Source: Membranipora membranacea
Lineage: Eukaryota > Bryozoa > Gymnolaemata > Cheilostomatida > Membraniporidae
NCBI GenBank assembly: GCA_914767715.1
Contig: OU612071.1
Coordinates: 11,577,493 to 11,641,492 of the forward strand
Reading direction: 5' to 3'
DNA length: 64,000 bases
Shown: piece by piece, positions 21,454 to 31,500 of the stretch
How positions within the stretch are numbered: position 1 is the first letter of the stretch
How the letters are laid out: each line of letters opens with the position of its first letter
Program-made: the position numbers and the translations under genes
Notes under the pieces: generated by a model
The model's input: only the letters and a program-made list of their open reading frames with translations
What the model was told of the DNA's origin: nothing
Database searches by the model: none

Positions 21454-23369
21454 TTCCCCGTCATTTGATAGCCAAGTCCTCTGCAGTAGTTTTCCTTGAT
21501 AGAATATATGCGGTAAATAGAGACATTTTTCTTTTTATTTTGTGTCCATAACAGTCCTGATTCATCAAACAAATTACAAAAACCTGAATGGTAGTCACAG
21601 TGAGCTGTGCTACCCACCGGGCTCTGCATGTCCTCATCTTTGCCATGTCTGATAATTACCACAGATTCATAGAAAAAAGCATTCTTAGATGAAAAGTCAT
21701 AGTCAGTGCAGCACTTAAATCCTGTGTGATATTTAAAATCAGTTGCAATTTGAGTTTGGTATATTCCACCTACTTCAGTCATGTCACCAAAAGGTGCCCT
21801 TTTAAATTGTACCATGTTTTTGCAAGTTTCCATTGTCACGAGTTCATTTGTGTGTGTAGTCGTCCTATTCCTATACTCACCAAAAAATCCTGCATGTGTT
21901 GTGATGTCAGTTCTAAGTATGTTACAGTGATGTGCCTTGGATATATATTGAATCAGATTCGGTTTGAACAAAGTCACATTCTGGTCTATTGATGCATGCA
22001 AGTCCATGTGGCCACGTTTGAGATCACAACCTGATAGTTTTGGCAGTCTGAATTTAGCAACCGGATGATCAGTTTTGCATATCATTGGTGTTGTTACATT
22101 CACGTTACTGACAAAACCTAGTAGGGTCATACAAATAGCTAAGATGATAAAAACAAGTCCAGATGTTAGTCTATATTTGGAAATTTTTGTCCCAGTCATT
22201 GTTTTCTTTGACACATACTGTGGCGTGTCATTTGAAAATCCAGTGGTCACATTCCTATTGTCATAGTCAATGTCATCAATCACATCAATGGCACATGTGT
22301 CAAATATGCGATTGTCAAACTCCTCATAATGCCTATTATTTGTATTTTCAGATGGTTGATTAATACCTGGATCTGGAGGCTCCTGAGGGACCTGAGAATT
22401 GGCCATAGTGTGTGTACCACGACCTCCTCTGCCTCTGCCTCTACCACGGGCGTGTTCTCTAAATTGATTATGATCTCTAATATTACCATGTTGACTGGTT
22501 TTCACATTTTCACCTGATTGTTGCTGGATGGATTTGGCAATAAATTTGAGACCAAACTTTACCCAATCTTTCTTTCCTAAATTATTTGAATTACTGCTTG
22601 CTGATGGATAACTCTTACCTGGGCTTGGTGTTTGTTCAACATTCAGCTGTGTCTGTGTCCTCATGTTTGTGTTTATTACTGGTGCTGTAGCCATCCGTCC
22701 CATTGTCGTCCATGATCTCTCATTTGCCATTTTTGTCATCATCTGTTTCCCCATCTCCTCAATTTGCTTGGTCACCTGCTCAGTGAGCTGTTCCATTAGC
22801 TGTTTTTGTTGAGCAGCAAATGTCATTGTTAACTGCACAAGGTCCTCCTTCCACGCTTCCTCCTGGGCTTGCATATCCTGCCTGATAGCTCCCAAGCCAT
22901 CATTTATTTGTTGCAGAGCCTCGTCTACTGGCTCCTCTTCCTCGTTCTCGAGGTTGCGGTCGACCTGCTCGCCACCGTCTTTTTCATTGCGGTCGACCTC
23001 CTCGCCACCGTCTTTTTCATTGCGGTCGACCTCCTCGCCACCGTCTTTTCCGTTGCGGTTGACCTCCTCGCCACCGTCTTTTTTGTTGCGGTTGACCTCG
23101 TCGCCACCGTCTTTTTTGTTGCAGTCGACCTCCTCGCCACCGTCTTTTTCATTACGGTTGACCTCCTCGCCACCGTCTTTTTCATTGCGGTTGACCTCCT
23201 CGCCACCGTCATATTCATTACGGTTGACCTCCTCGCCACCGTCTTTTTCATTGCGGTTGACCTCCTCGCCACCGTCATATTCATTGCGGTTGACCTCCTC
23301 GCCACCGTCATATTCGTTGCGGTTGACCTCCTCGCCACCGTCATTTTCGTTGAGATTTCCAGGATCCAT
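21444..23369 (-). CDS. Acidic-repeat, coiled-coil, RG-rich and envelope-like glycoprotein ORF
   Basis: I chose the ATG at 23369 (MDPGNLNEND), 11 bases beyond the primer-binding site; the frame is also open slightly upstream. In order there are twelve 11-residue acidic repeats (about residues 10-141), a Gln/Glu-rich coiled coil (about 145-215), and an RG-rich stretch (ARGRGRGRGGRG, about 302-313) suggesting nucleic-acid binding. Next come an acidic linker, one hydrophobic segment (LTSGLVFIILAICMTLLGFV, about 401-420) and a Cys-rich region with NRT, NVT and NVS sequons. The last part resembles envelope ectodomains in general layout; I cannot place it in a fusion-protein class. No CCHC knuckle is seen. 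The frame ends by a shift near the GGGG run at about 21458. Confidence 0.65.
   Translation of the reverse strand: MDPGNLNENDGGEEVNRNEYDGGEEVNRNEYDGGEEVNRNEKDGGEEVNRNEYDGGEEVNRNEKDGGEEVNRNEKDGGEEVDCNKKDGGDEVNRNKKDGGEEVNRNGKDGGEEVDRNEKDGGEEVDRNEKDGGEQVDRNLENEEEEPVDEALQQINDGLGAIRQDMQAQEEAWKEDLVQLTMTFAAQQKQLMEQLTEQVTKQIEEMGKQMMTKMANERSWTTMGRMATAPVINTNMRTQTQLNVEQTPSPGKSYPSASSNSNNLGKKDWVKFGLKFIAKSIQQQSGENVKTSQHGNIRDHNQFREHARGRGRGRGGRGTHTMANSQVPQEPPDPGINQPSENTNNRHYEEFDNRIFDTCAIDVIDDIDYDNRNVTTGFSNDTPQYVSKKTMTGTKISKYRLTSGLVFIILAICMTLLGFVSNVNVTTPMICKTDHPVAKFRLPKLSGCDLKRGHMDLHASIDQNVTLFKPNLIQYISKAHHCNILRTDITTHAGFFGEYRNRTTTHTNELVTMETCKNMVQFKRAPFGDMTEVGGIYQTQIATDFKYHTGFKCCTDYDFSSKNAFFYESVVIIRHGKDEDMQSPVGSTAHCDYHSGFCNLFDESGLLWTQNKKKNVSIYRIYSIKENYCRGLGYQMTGNWP
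22953..23352 (-). repeat. 33-bp coding tandem array, about 12 units
   Basis: Each unit encodes DGGEEVNRNEK or a close variant. Lengths are exact multiples of three and nearly all substitutions keep the acidic pattern. On the opposite strand the array is also open in two frames, which are shadows. Confidence 0.9.
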
Positions 23370-23380
23370 TGTCTTAACTT

Positions 23381-23402
23381 TCAAATCCCAGTTCTGTCAC
23401 CA
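23381..23402 (-). promoter_or_regulatory. tRNA primer-binding site of the LTR element
   Basis: On the plus strand TCAAATCCCAGTTCTGTCA followed by CCA looks like a tRNA 3' end: T-loop, 3' T-stem strand CCCAG, seven-base acceptor strand TTCTGTC, discriminator A and CCA. The minus strand therefore complements about 22 bases of a primer tRNA, two bases inside the 5' LTR. The tRNA identity is not assigned. Confidence 0.85.
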
Positions 23403-23404
23403 GA

Positions 23405-23733
23405 TGTAAGGGTGCGCTGTCCTTACAAGTTTTGGTGGGTATTTGTGATCACTTAGAAGTACTACGCTACTTCGTTGCAACTTATTAACTGGTTTATTTG
23501 ATAGTAAAACTTCTTATATATATATGAGACATAAAATATCTAAACCAATAGTAATACAGCAGTTCATATGATGGTAACAAAATGTAATCAGGATACAGCG
23601 AGCAAATGAATATTCAATCAATTAATTTCGATGACAGCACAATCAGTCATGAATCTTGGCACATTCTTAACATGATGACATATTAATGATGATGATATGA
23701 GTTTGTCTATTCACATCTGATGTCATCCTTACA
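23405..23733 (-). repeat. 5' LTR of the pol-less element
   Basis: Same length and ends as 18126-18454. Transcription of the element should start here and run toward lower coordinates. Confidence 0.95.
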
Positions 23734-23737
23734 CCCC

Positions 23738-25053
23738 TATAGGAGGGGGGCGACTAATACGCCATTTCCTGGTTAACCCCCAATAAGTTAGAAATAAACA
23801 TTTAAGTAAGTACAGTAAGTTGCTGGAGAACAGCATGGGCAGGGCAAGAACTTTATAGGAGGAAATTCGGCCTCGATACTTTAGAAAAGGCGGAAAATTT
23901 AGCATATTTATATTATGATATTTTTTCGGATTTTGTGCACATTCTGCATAGGAAAATCATGTTTTTCTATAATATGAGCCTTTGATATCAATGCATTTTA
24001 CACACAAGAAATCTTTTTGTACTACTCCGCTGTAAGTAAAATAATTGGTGTTGATTTCTAGGCTTGATGCGCAATAATAATTTAATTACTAAATACAGGG
24101 AATTGTGGGCAAAACAAGTAACTAACAAAACTGAGACGATCCGGCACACCAAAAAGGTAAAATTTATTGCGATTGTTTCCGTTATTAAATTACCTCAGAG
24201 GCACAGGTCAAATCAGAGGTTCTATTAAAATTATAATAATAGCATTGCAAAGCGTACTGCCTGTCCGCCTGAATAATATATGCATCAAAATGAAGAATTT
24301 TGAAAATTCACTCACTGATGGGAGCCATTCAGTTCACCATGGTTCCATGTGAATTTCGAGGTCGGCCTAGATCGAGCTGAGTGTCACCTCTTGGCTCGAG
24401 CTCAAAATATGCAGCCATCACCATGATAGAGCAGAGAAAATCAAAACATCCAAAGAAAATCTGCTGCCACCGGGATTCGCACCCGGCCTCCCGCATTAGA
24501 GTCTTCAATGCTAACCGCTCAGCCACGCCAGCTCACTGTAGTGCGAGCAGTTAAGGGCTAGGTGAACCTTTAAGTTCAGCTCGGAGGCATTCCCATAGCT
24601 CGAAGAGCCTCTTAATTAGCCTCAGATCAACCTCAAAACTAACATGGAAATGCAATGATTGGCTGTGATGAAATCAGCTCTGATACTCGATGACTTATGT
24701 GGTGGTTCCAGGGATGTAATAATAATCTTGAATTGAATCTAGTGCATTGCCGTGTTTGATAAAATTCTATTTGAATTGAATCCAAAGCATCCTATTTGAA
24801 TTGAATCGTGAGTTAAAAACGCTGAATCCCTTCATCTCTGGGTAGTTACTCTCTGTATTGAGTATCACCAAATGCCTGTAGCTTGGGGAATACCAGCGGT
24901 GGTCGAGTTCCCTAGTGGGCGAGGCTTTGTTCACTGTACTACACGATGTGTGTGATTATCGTTTTAATATTTGGTAACAAGCCTACATAAAGGAAAGGTT
25001 AAGATTTGTGCAAACTGAATACGCAGTGACATCGACGAAGAAACATTGAGGTT
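23738..25053. other. No gene; repeats and one tRNA-like segment
   Basis: It includes the second copy of the block flanking the LTR element (23908-23970). No frame shows a domain. Confidence 0.5.
24463..24537 (-). repeat. tRNA-like segment, SINE head or tRNA pseudogene
   Basis: The minus strand has TGGCTGAGCGGTTAGC (A box), GGGTGCGAATCCC (B box), an imperfect acceptor pairing GCTGGCG with TGGCAGC, and a GCATTG/TAATGC stem. This is close to a cloverleaf. I rate it as tRNA-derived rather than a working tRNA because the stems have mismatches and the anticodon is not convincing. Confidence 0.45.
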
Positions 25054-25061
25054 ATGAGCAT

Positions 25062-26101
25062 TAGTGATGGCAAATTGTCAGATTTTGGCGAGACGGGACG
25101 AGACCGAGACAGCAAGAAAATTCGGGACGAGACCGGGACGAGACCGAGACATATAACGATGCCGATAAAACATTCTTCAGATATCACAATTTAAAAGAAT
25201 GGTGGATATTCATTCACTATCACTAGTGCAATCAGCTTATAGTGCATTTGATTCAAGTTGTAACTTATGATCTATAGCAATAAGGATCTATGTTGAAACC
25301 AAGTTTCATCAAATTCTGCCAAGTATTTATTGAATTATAGAAAGCCACACGCTCGTGCAGATTTCCACTAATTCTTGCAAATTAAATTTTGTATGAGTAT
25401 CAGCCTGCCACACATGATTGTCATTGCCCAAATTTATACTCATGATTTATGGGTGTAATCCTACTGTAATCCTCCTCAGCCAATCTAAAACATAGGCCTA
25501 TCTATAGTGATAACTAAATAAAATAGTTAAACCAAGGAGAAGCTGTTTCTTCTTGTTTATTATACCAACCAGTCCAGTGATTCAGCTTCTGGATATGCTT
25601 AGGCTCAACTATCTCCTCATATTTATACAATTTGATACCCCATTAGTCATTGTATCCCTTCTCCCTCTTGCCCCAGGTCCAAATCAATGAGAAATCTCCA
25701 CATTGATCATCCATTCCATCTTTTTAACAGAAGTTGTTTACATAGATATGGCCTTGACTTATCAATCAAAACAGACAGCCAATCAATCAAATCTGACAGC
25801 CAATCAGATAACATTTCCGTTAAATATTTGCAGCAAAAGCATGACTAATAACTATCATTCCATCATATCGTAGTCAGAATTAAATATGACATCATATAAT
25901 AACCGTGGTGTAGTGGGTAAGAGCGTGGACTGCTGATCACTAGGTCACTGGTTCGAGTCTGGGTGAAGGCAATGTTTTGACCAGCTACTACCAGGTGTCT
26001 CGACCTGTAGTAAGAGTTGTCTGTCTCGACGAGACGAGATACTGTCCCGAGGAGACAAGTCTCGCGAGACCGGGAATTGTCCCGTCTCGTTGCCATCACT
26101 A
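25062..26101. mobile_element. Non-autonomous hAT element with 8-bp target duplication
   Basis: The ends TAGTGATGGCAA and TTGCCATCACTA are perfect 12-bp inverted repeats. The element is flanked by ATGAGCAT on both sides (25054-25061 and 26102-26109). Eight-base duplications and TAGNGATGGCAA-like ends are typical of hAT. Subterminal GGGACGAGACC-type words occur in both ends. There is no transposase frame; a tRNA-like segment lies at 25903-25970. Confidence 0.9.
25903..25970 (+). repeat. tRNA-like segment inside the hAT element
   Basis: GGTGTAGTGGGTAAGAGC resembles an A box and GGTTCGAGTC a B box. The anticodon arm does not fold normally, so a SINE head is more likely than a tRNA gene. Confidence 0.45.
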
Positions 26102-26109
26102 ATGAGCAT

Positions 26110-26749
26110 ACTAAGCTCAGGTTACAAGAAGGATCCAAGTATTTCTACAATAAGTTCATAATTTATCTGCAAATATGTGTCCCTGTTCTTAGGGAGCGAC
26201 AAATACCCACAGAAGTTCTTGAAATAATTATGCAGTCGGTGAAACAAAGGAGTTGGACACACTAACTCCTTGGTGAAACTAAGGAAAGGTTCAAGGCTAT
26301 ATCAAGTATGATCCAACCCGAATTCCGATCTTTCCCATCTATACTGGTGAGCTGTGGCTCAAAACTCTAAATGCAGGCCAGTCGGATCATGTTTGATCTA
26401 GTTTATAGCAGCGTGTTGGCAACGTAGCACACAGAATTGTTCTTCTTGGTTGAATGAATTCATCAACCCCATGGGAATGGTTGATAATGTAATACTCCTA
26501 ACACATATATGAGCGGTCTGATCACTTAGACTAACATAAACCAGGCTTCTTTTTATATTAATTACACCGTGTTGTAGGCCTATACGTTTGCAACCAAACT
26601 AACTGTCTGACAATTTCAGTTATTATGATAAGGTGAAAGTCTCAATGCAATAGCTGCAATGTGACTTAGTGTCATTGAATTATCAAATATTATAACAATG
26701 TGATACCACTAACTCGCATTGCAGCCCTCTGAGCACTGAGTATTTCTTA
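26110..26749. other. No gene recognised
   Basis: AT-rich spacer between two hAT insertions; no domain or repeat was recognised. Confidence 0.5.
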
Positions 26750-26757
26750 CTTGGAGA

Positions 26758-27726
26758 CAGAGCTGTGCTCAAGTACTTTTTTTCAGTTCAAGTAGAGTAA
26801 GCGAGTACTCAAAACAAAATCGAGTACAAGTACAAGTATACACATGTTTCTGCCTTCCGAGTACAAGTAGAGTATCACAACTTGATTTCGAGTACAAGTA
26901 GAGTATCACAACTTGATTCCGAGTACAAGTAGAGTTATCTCTCAAATTTCAAGTTCAAGTAGAGTTTTCCTTCCGAATTTCAAGTACAAGTATAGAGTAC
27001 ATTAATCAAATATCAAGTACTTTTTACAAAATTAAAGTAAAACGAACAAACAAGTAAAACAGCCAAATTAACCAGTACAGGTAGGCCTATATATATAATA
27101 TGATAATGATTAGGGTATGATAAAATAATATGATAATATAATAGTATACTGTCCAACTATCCCCGGGTTCTAGTTTTCTTTATTTATACTAGGCCCTGCA
27201 GCCTGTTGCATTTGCAGAAAATGAGGTTCTCCAGAACGGCATCGCTCATTGAGGTGCGATGTGGCCTCATCAAGTTGCCACCGTGAGAGAATATCCTCTC
27301 GACGGCAGCAGAACATGCCGGCACACGCAACACTTTTTGGCCAAGAGGGTACAGCTTGAAGAGTATTTCCCGCTTTTGGTGCCAGAACACCAACGAATCG
27401 CGTGCTGCCATGGGTGTTGATCTGGCGAGCTCCACATACATAGTAAACTGGCCGTAGAAATATTATGTGTCAACAGGGAGTTGACAACTCCCTGGTGCAA
27501 GTAAGAGTAGAGTATATTAAATGTAGAGTAAAGTAGAGTAAGTATATTTGATGTAGAGTAAAGTAGAGTAGAGTATTTAAGTTCGCAAGTAGATTCCGAG
27601 TACTTTCTTCCCAAGGGAGTACAAGTAGAGTATATTTATGGCCCCTTCGAGTAGAGTAGAGAGTAGTTGAAATCGGTACTCGAGTAGTACTTGTACTCGA
27701 ATTTGTACTCGAGTAGCACAGCTCTG
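26758..27726. mobile_element. hAT element with remnant transposase and 8-bp target duplication
   Basis: The ends CAGAGCTGTGCT and AGCACAGCTCTG are perfect inverted repeats, flanked by CTTGGAGA at 26750-26757 and 27727-27734. Both subterminal regions are filled with AAGTAGAGTA and GAGTACAAGT words, presumably transposase binding sites. The middle keeps a transposase fragment, so this is an internal deletion derivative. Confidence 0.9.
27184..27441 (-). pseudogene. hAT transposase, C-terminal dimerisation domain fragment
   Basis: The frame contains LVFWHQKREIL, then VLRVPACSAAVERIFSHGG and LENLIFCKCN. That order matches the hAT C-terminal dimerisation region (conserved W, then iPasS..vERvFS..G, then Leu-rich end). 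The catalytic N-terminal part is absent, so the fragment cannot act as a transposase. Confidence 0.85.
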
Positions 27727-27734
27727 CTTGGAGA

Positions 27735-28529
27735 ACGCTGTTGTATCCTTATTATTATTATTATTAAAGACAAAAAAACCTCACTCTAGTTCAACAAGAT
27801 AGAAGAGAGTGATCCCTGAAAATTGGAGGATTTTCTGCTAAACCATAATATACATGTTGTAAAACAGGGAGACCTAAATATGAGTCAAACTTTCTTTTTC
27901 AGTCACTTTTAACTTTAGATGGATTTATTGATCACTTACATCACCGCAAGAACCCCATGAGGCACAGGGAGAGAGTTTATCACAAAGTTAGACTTATCAC
28001 AGTTAGGTTAATTTATAACAGAAATTTAACACAGCTAGGTTTATCACAGAGTTTCAGATTGTTCGTGAGTTCATCAGATCCATTTTGTGAACACTAATAC
28101 TATTGTCATTGGAAATAATCTTTAAGATTATTTTGTGGAACACTCACAAAGTCATGTGGTCCTTTGCGGATAAAGTGCTGGTTATACTATACTTCTCAGT
28201 CACTGTGTTTAAAAAGGACAATTTGACAATTTAGACAATGAAGATATAAAGAGAGCATTTCTACTATATCTTGTAGACTGAGACCTGAACCCATAGACAT
28301 CCTCACACCAAACAAATTTATGACCCTGTCGCAGTTGTCTTCTCAATAAATGAATCAACTCTGTACCAACATCATAAGATATTAACAATAAAGGCGTTGC
28401 ATTGGGTTTTTATTCGGTTTCTGGGAAAGGAGTGTTAACAAATGAAGGAAATTGAAGTTATACAGTAAACCTGTCGGTTATTATTATGGACAGACAGTTC
28501 ATGCTTTGTCAGGTGATCAAAATTATACA
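27735..28529. other. No gene recognised; 3' flank of the next gene
   Basis: It probably includes the 3' untranslated region of the minus-strand gene ending at 28530. No other feature is recognised. Confidence 0.4.
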
Positions 28530-31500
28530 TCATGCCTCCAAAAACATCAAATTTCTGGTTGCTGTGTAAGCTGACTCTGTAAAAGCAAATATTTCAAAAT
28601 TGAATTCAATCATAAAGCCGTCATAATGGCTATTGTCATTAGCAGTAATGGATACCTCGATCTCTTCTATATCTGATATGTTAAAGTAAAATACTAAATC
28701 GCTAATGTTAGTGCCACAGTACCCGAACCATTCTGCGACAGATATTTTAATGTTCAGCGTGTCAACGTCACACCAAGTTGACACCTCTACCTAAGGAAGA
28801 GAAGAGTAACAATATACCACAATAATGCAACAGAAATTCAGGTAAAATAAATAAATATGACATTCAAACTCTCACTTGACTATACAGTGACAGCTCTCAC
28901 AATTAAATCAAGGTGGCAATCACGCCACTACTACCCATTTGAACAAACTTCCATTTTGGGGTTAGAGCAAAACAAATTAACGGGTGCATTGACAGGGACT
29001 ATTTTTCTTCGTAATACGAACTGCACTTCTAATTCTCCTATATTCTAACATATGGAGGCGTAGCACAGGTTCGATTTTAACAACTCAAAACATTGAATGT
29101 GTAAATAATTGGGAACAATTAGTGAAGTGCTCAACTGTAGAAAGTTTCTTTTATAGTAATAGTGATAGTAATACATGCGATCAATCGATCAATCAATCAG
29201 AATGTCCCTTATTTATCTGGAATTATATTATAGTGAGCTTAAATTCAAATATGTGGCTAACTATTAACGGCGAACACATCTGGTGAAATGGGCTTAGAAG
29301 GGTATGAATTACAATGAAATTATCAGAATATCAACTATCTATCATACACAGAGCAGCAGCGTGAGTCATTTTCCTGACCAAACGATGTACTATTCAAGAA
29401 TCAATATACCATAAAAGTTTACATGCATATAAATACTAAACCAACCTCAAACTTGTGTAGTATTACTTTCAGTCCTTTAAAACCCGGATTCTTCAGTTTT
29501 GTAGTCTTTGTACCAGGGGAGTAAGGAATTTGCCCATAGCCAGCATGAGACTTAAGAAAGCCCCTCTGACAGGTGAGTTGGTCAAACTCTCCAAGGGTAC
29601 ATGCGCTTGACTCATCGGTACACTCACCACCTTTAAAGAACATTATAATCATTATTCACCCTATGTAGTAGTGATAAGTTGATGATTTAATTTTGTAAAG
29701 TAGCATGAAATATCAAAAATTACACAGCATCAACAATGAGCATCAACATGAGGGATTACTATAGAGACTTCAATGCGAAAGTGCCTGAGAATAGAATTAA
29801 GGTGTTCAACCACAGTGATGAGATCATAATGCACTTTAGCATTTAGCTAAGAATCATGGCTCTATGAAATGTCTTTTAGCAAAAGGTCATGGTTATTGGA
29901 CATTACCAATAAAGTCTTGATTGCATTGCATGAGCAGAAAAACACGCAAAGTCCTCAGTAACTTTCGAGCACAATGATCGACATCCCTTACCATTATAGT
30001 TTCGGCCCAATGGACTGCTAGAGGATGCTTAATTTGATATCGTGACAAAATATGGTAAACAATGACACACTTTGGGAGTACTTGGGGCCTGCAATGCATA
30101 ATAAAAACTTGATAAAGACCCAATGACTAATTTTGGTACACAGGAGCCCTTGCTCATGGACGCTCTTCCTGGCAGAATTGTCCCAACAAGAATGACCTAT
30201 GGCTGCATTTCATAATACATAACCTAAAAGTCAACTGGAAAATCTAAAGCATTCATTCATATCAGAATCGGACAACTCAGTAGATGCCTCCGATTCGAAA
30301 CATAAGATCATAGCGCAAATGAATGACTCAATTAACTTACAAAAGTAGGGTTGTACCAAAGCAGAGGCACTTGAAAAGTCCATGTTTTCATCTATTGCTA
30401 TTGTTGTGAGCTCGTTAAGATGTGTCAGGAAGGTGTTTAGTTTAGTATACAACTGATCCATCTCCGTGGTTGTTGAATTATTCAGGTTCTCTAACTGTAC
30501 GTACAAGGAGTTTCTCTCAGCGGAGGCCGAATCATTCATCAACTCTAACATTGCTGTCTGTTCATTAATTTTCAAGCTAATTTTCGAGATGTTTTGAGAG
30601 GCTTCATCCATCGCCGTGGTTGTTGACTCATTCAGGTTGTCTAAATGTGTGTACAAGGTTTTCCTCTCAGCCATCGCTGAGTCATTCATCAACTCCATCA
30701 TTGCTGTCAGTTCATTAATTGTCATGTTGATGTTCGAGATGTGTTGGGAGGTTTCAGACATTGCCATTGTAGTGGACTTATCCAGGTGTTCTAACTGTAC
30801 ATAAAAGGAGTTCCTCTCAGCCGAGGCCGAATCGTTCATTGAGGCCATCATCTCGATGTGTTGGTTCATGTTTGATTCAATTTTTTCTAGGGATTGGTTC
30901 AGGATAGTTGAGACGTTTTGCAAGTTTTCAGCCATTGCCATCGTTGTTGACTTGTCCAGGTTGTTGAACTGTATGTACAAGGAGTTTCTCTCAGCCGAGG
31001 CCGTGTCATTAATTGAGGCCATCATCTCAATGTGTTGGTTCATCTTTGATTCAATGTTTTCAAGTGTATGGTTGAAGCTATTCGAGGAGTTTTGCAAGCT
31101 TTCATCCATTGCCGTAGGTGCGGATTTTTCTAGGTTATCTAACTGTGTGTACAAGGAATTGATGTTTTCTCGCATATTCTGCTGATCGCGTCTTGTACCA
31201 TTTAGATGATTTTCTAAGTTGTTTAGTTGTGTATACAATAGATTTCTGTCCGTTGAACCCAATTCATTGATTGATGACATGAGTGCTGTAGCATTATGGA
31301 GGAAGTCTTGAACCTCAACTATTGCAGTGCTCATATTCTCAACCTTGGTATGTAGTAGGTCAATCATCTCCATCGAGGGTGTGATAGGATGTACCTTAGA
31401 TTTGAGGAGCAACATGCTATCAGAGGCGTTATCCATTCCGTCCAACATGCTGTGTAGTACTGAGATCTCTAAATTAAGAGATTCATTTAGCAATGCGAAG

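Larger units (their letters stand above)
18126..23733 (-). mobile_element. Complete LTR element without pol, carrying an envelope-like gene
   Basis: Both LTRs are 329 bp and nearly identical. They start TGTAAGG and end CCTTACA, and CCCC flanks the element on each side (18122-18125 and 23734-23737). A tRNA-complementary primer site lies 2 bases inside the 5' LTR and a purine tract directly inside the 3' LTR, on the minus strand. The internal 5 kb encodes an acidic repeat array, coiled coil, RG-rich stretch, envelope-like glycoprotein region and an integrase-tail-like end. I see no protease, reverse transcriptase or RNase H motifs. It would depend on a relative for copying. The near-identical LTRs suggest fairly recent insertion. 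Confidence 0.85.

Noticed and set aside
22869-23456. Plus-strand 195-residue hydrophobic repeat frame (and another at 22954-23409)
   Set aside because: It is the antisense reading of the 33-bp acidic repeat array; the primer site, LTR orientation and domain content all support the minus strand.
24463-24537. Functional tRNA gene
   Set aside because: A and B boxes are good, but the acceptor stem has a mismatch, the anticodon loop is irregular, and similar tRNA-like SINE heads are common in the window.
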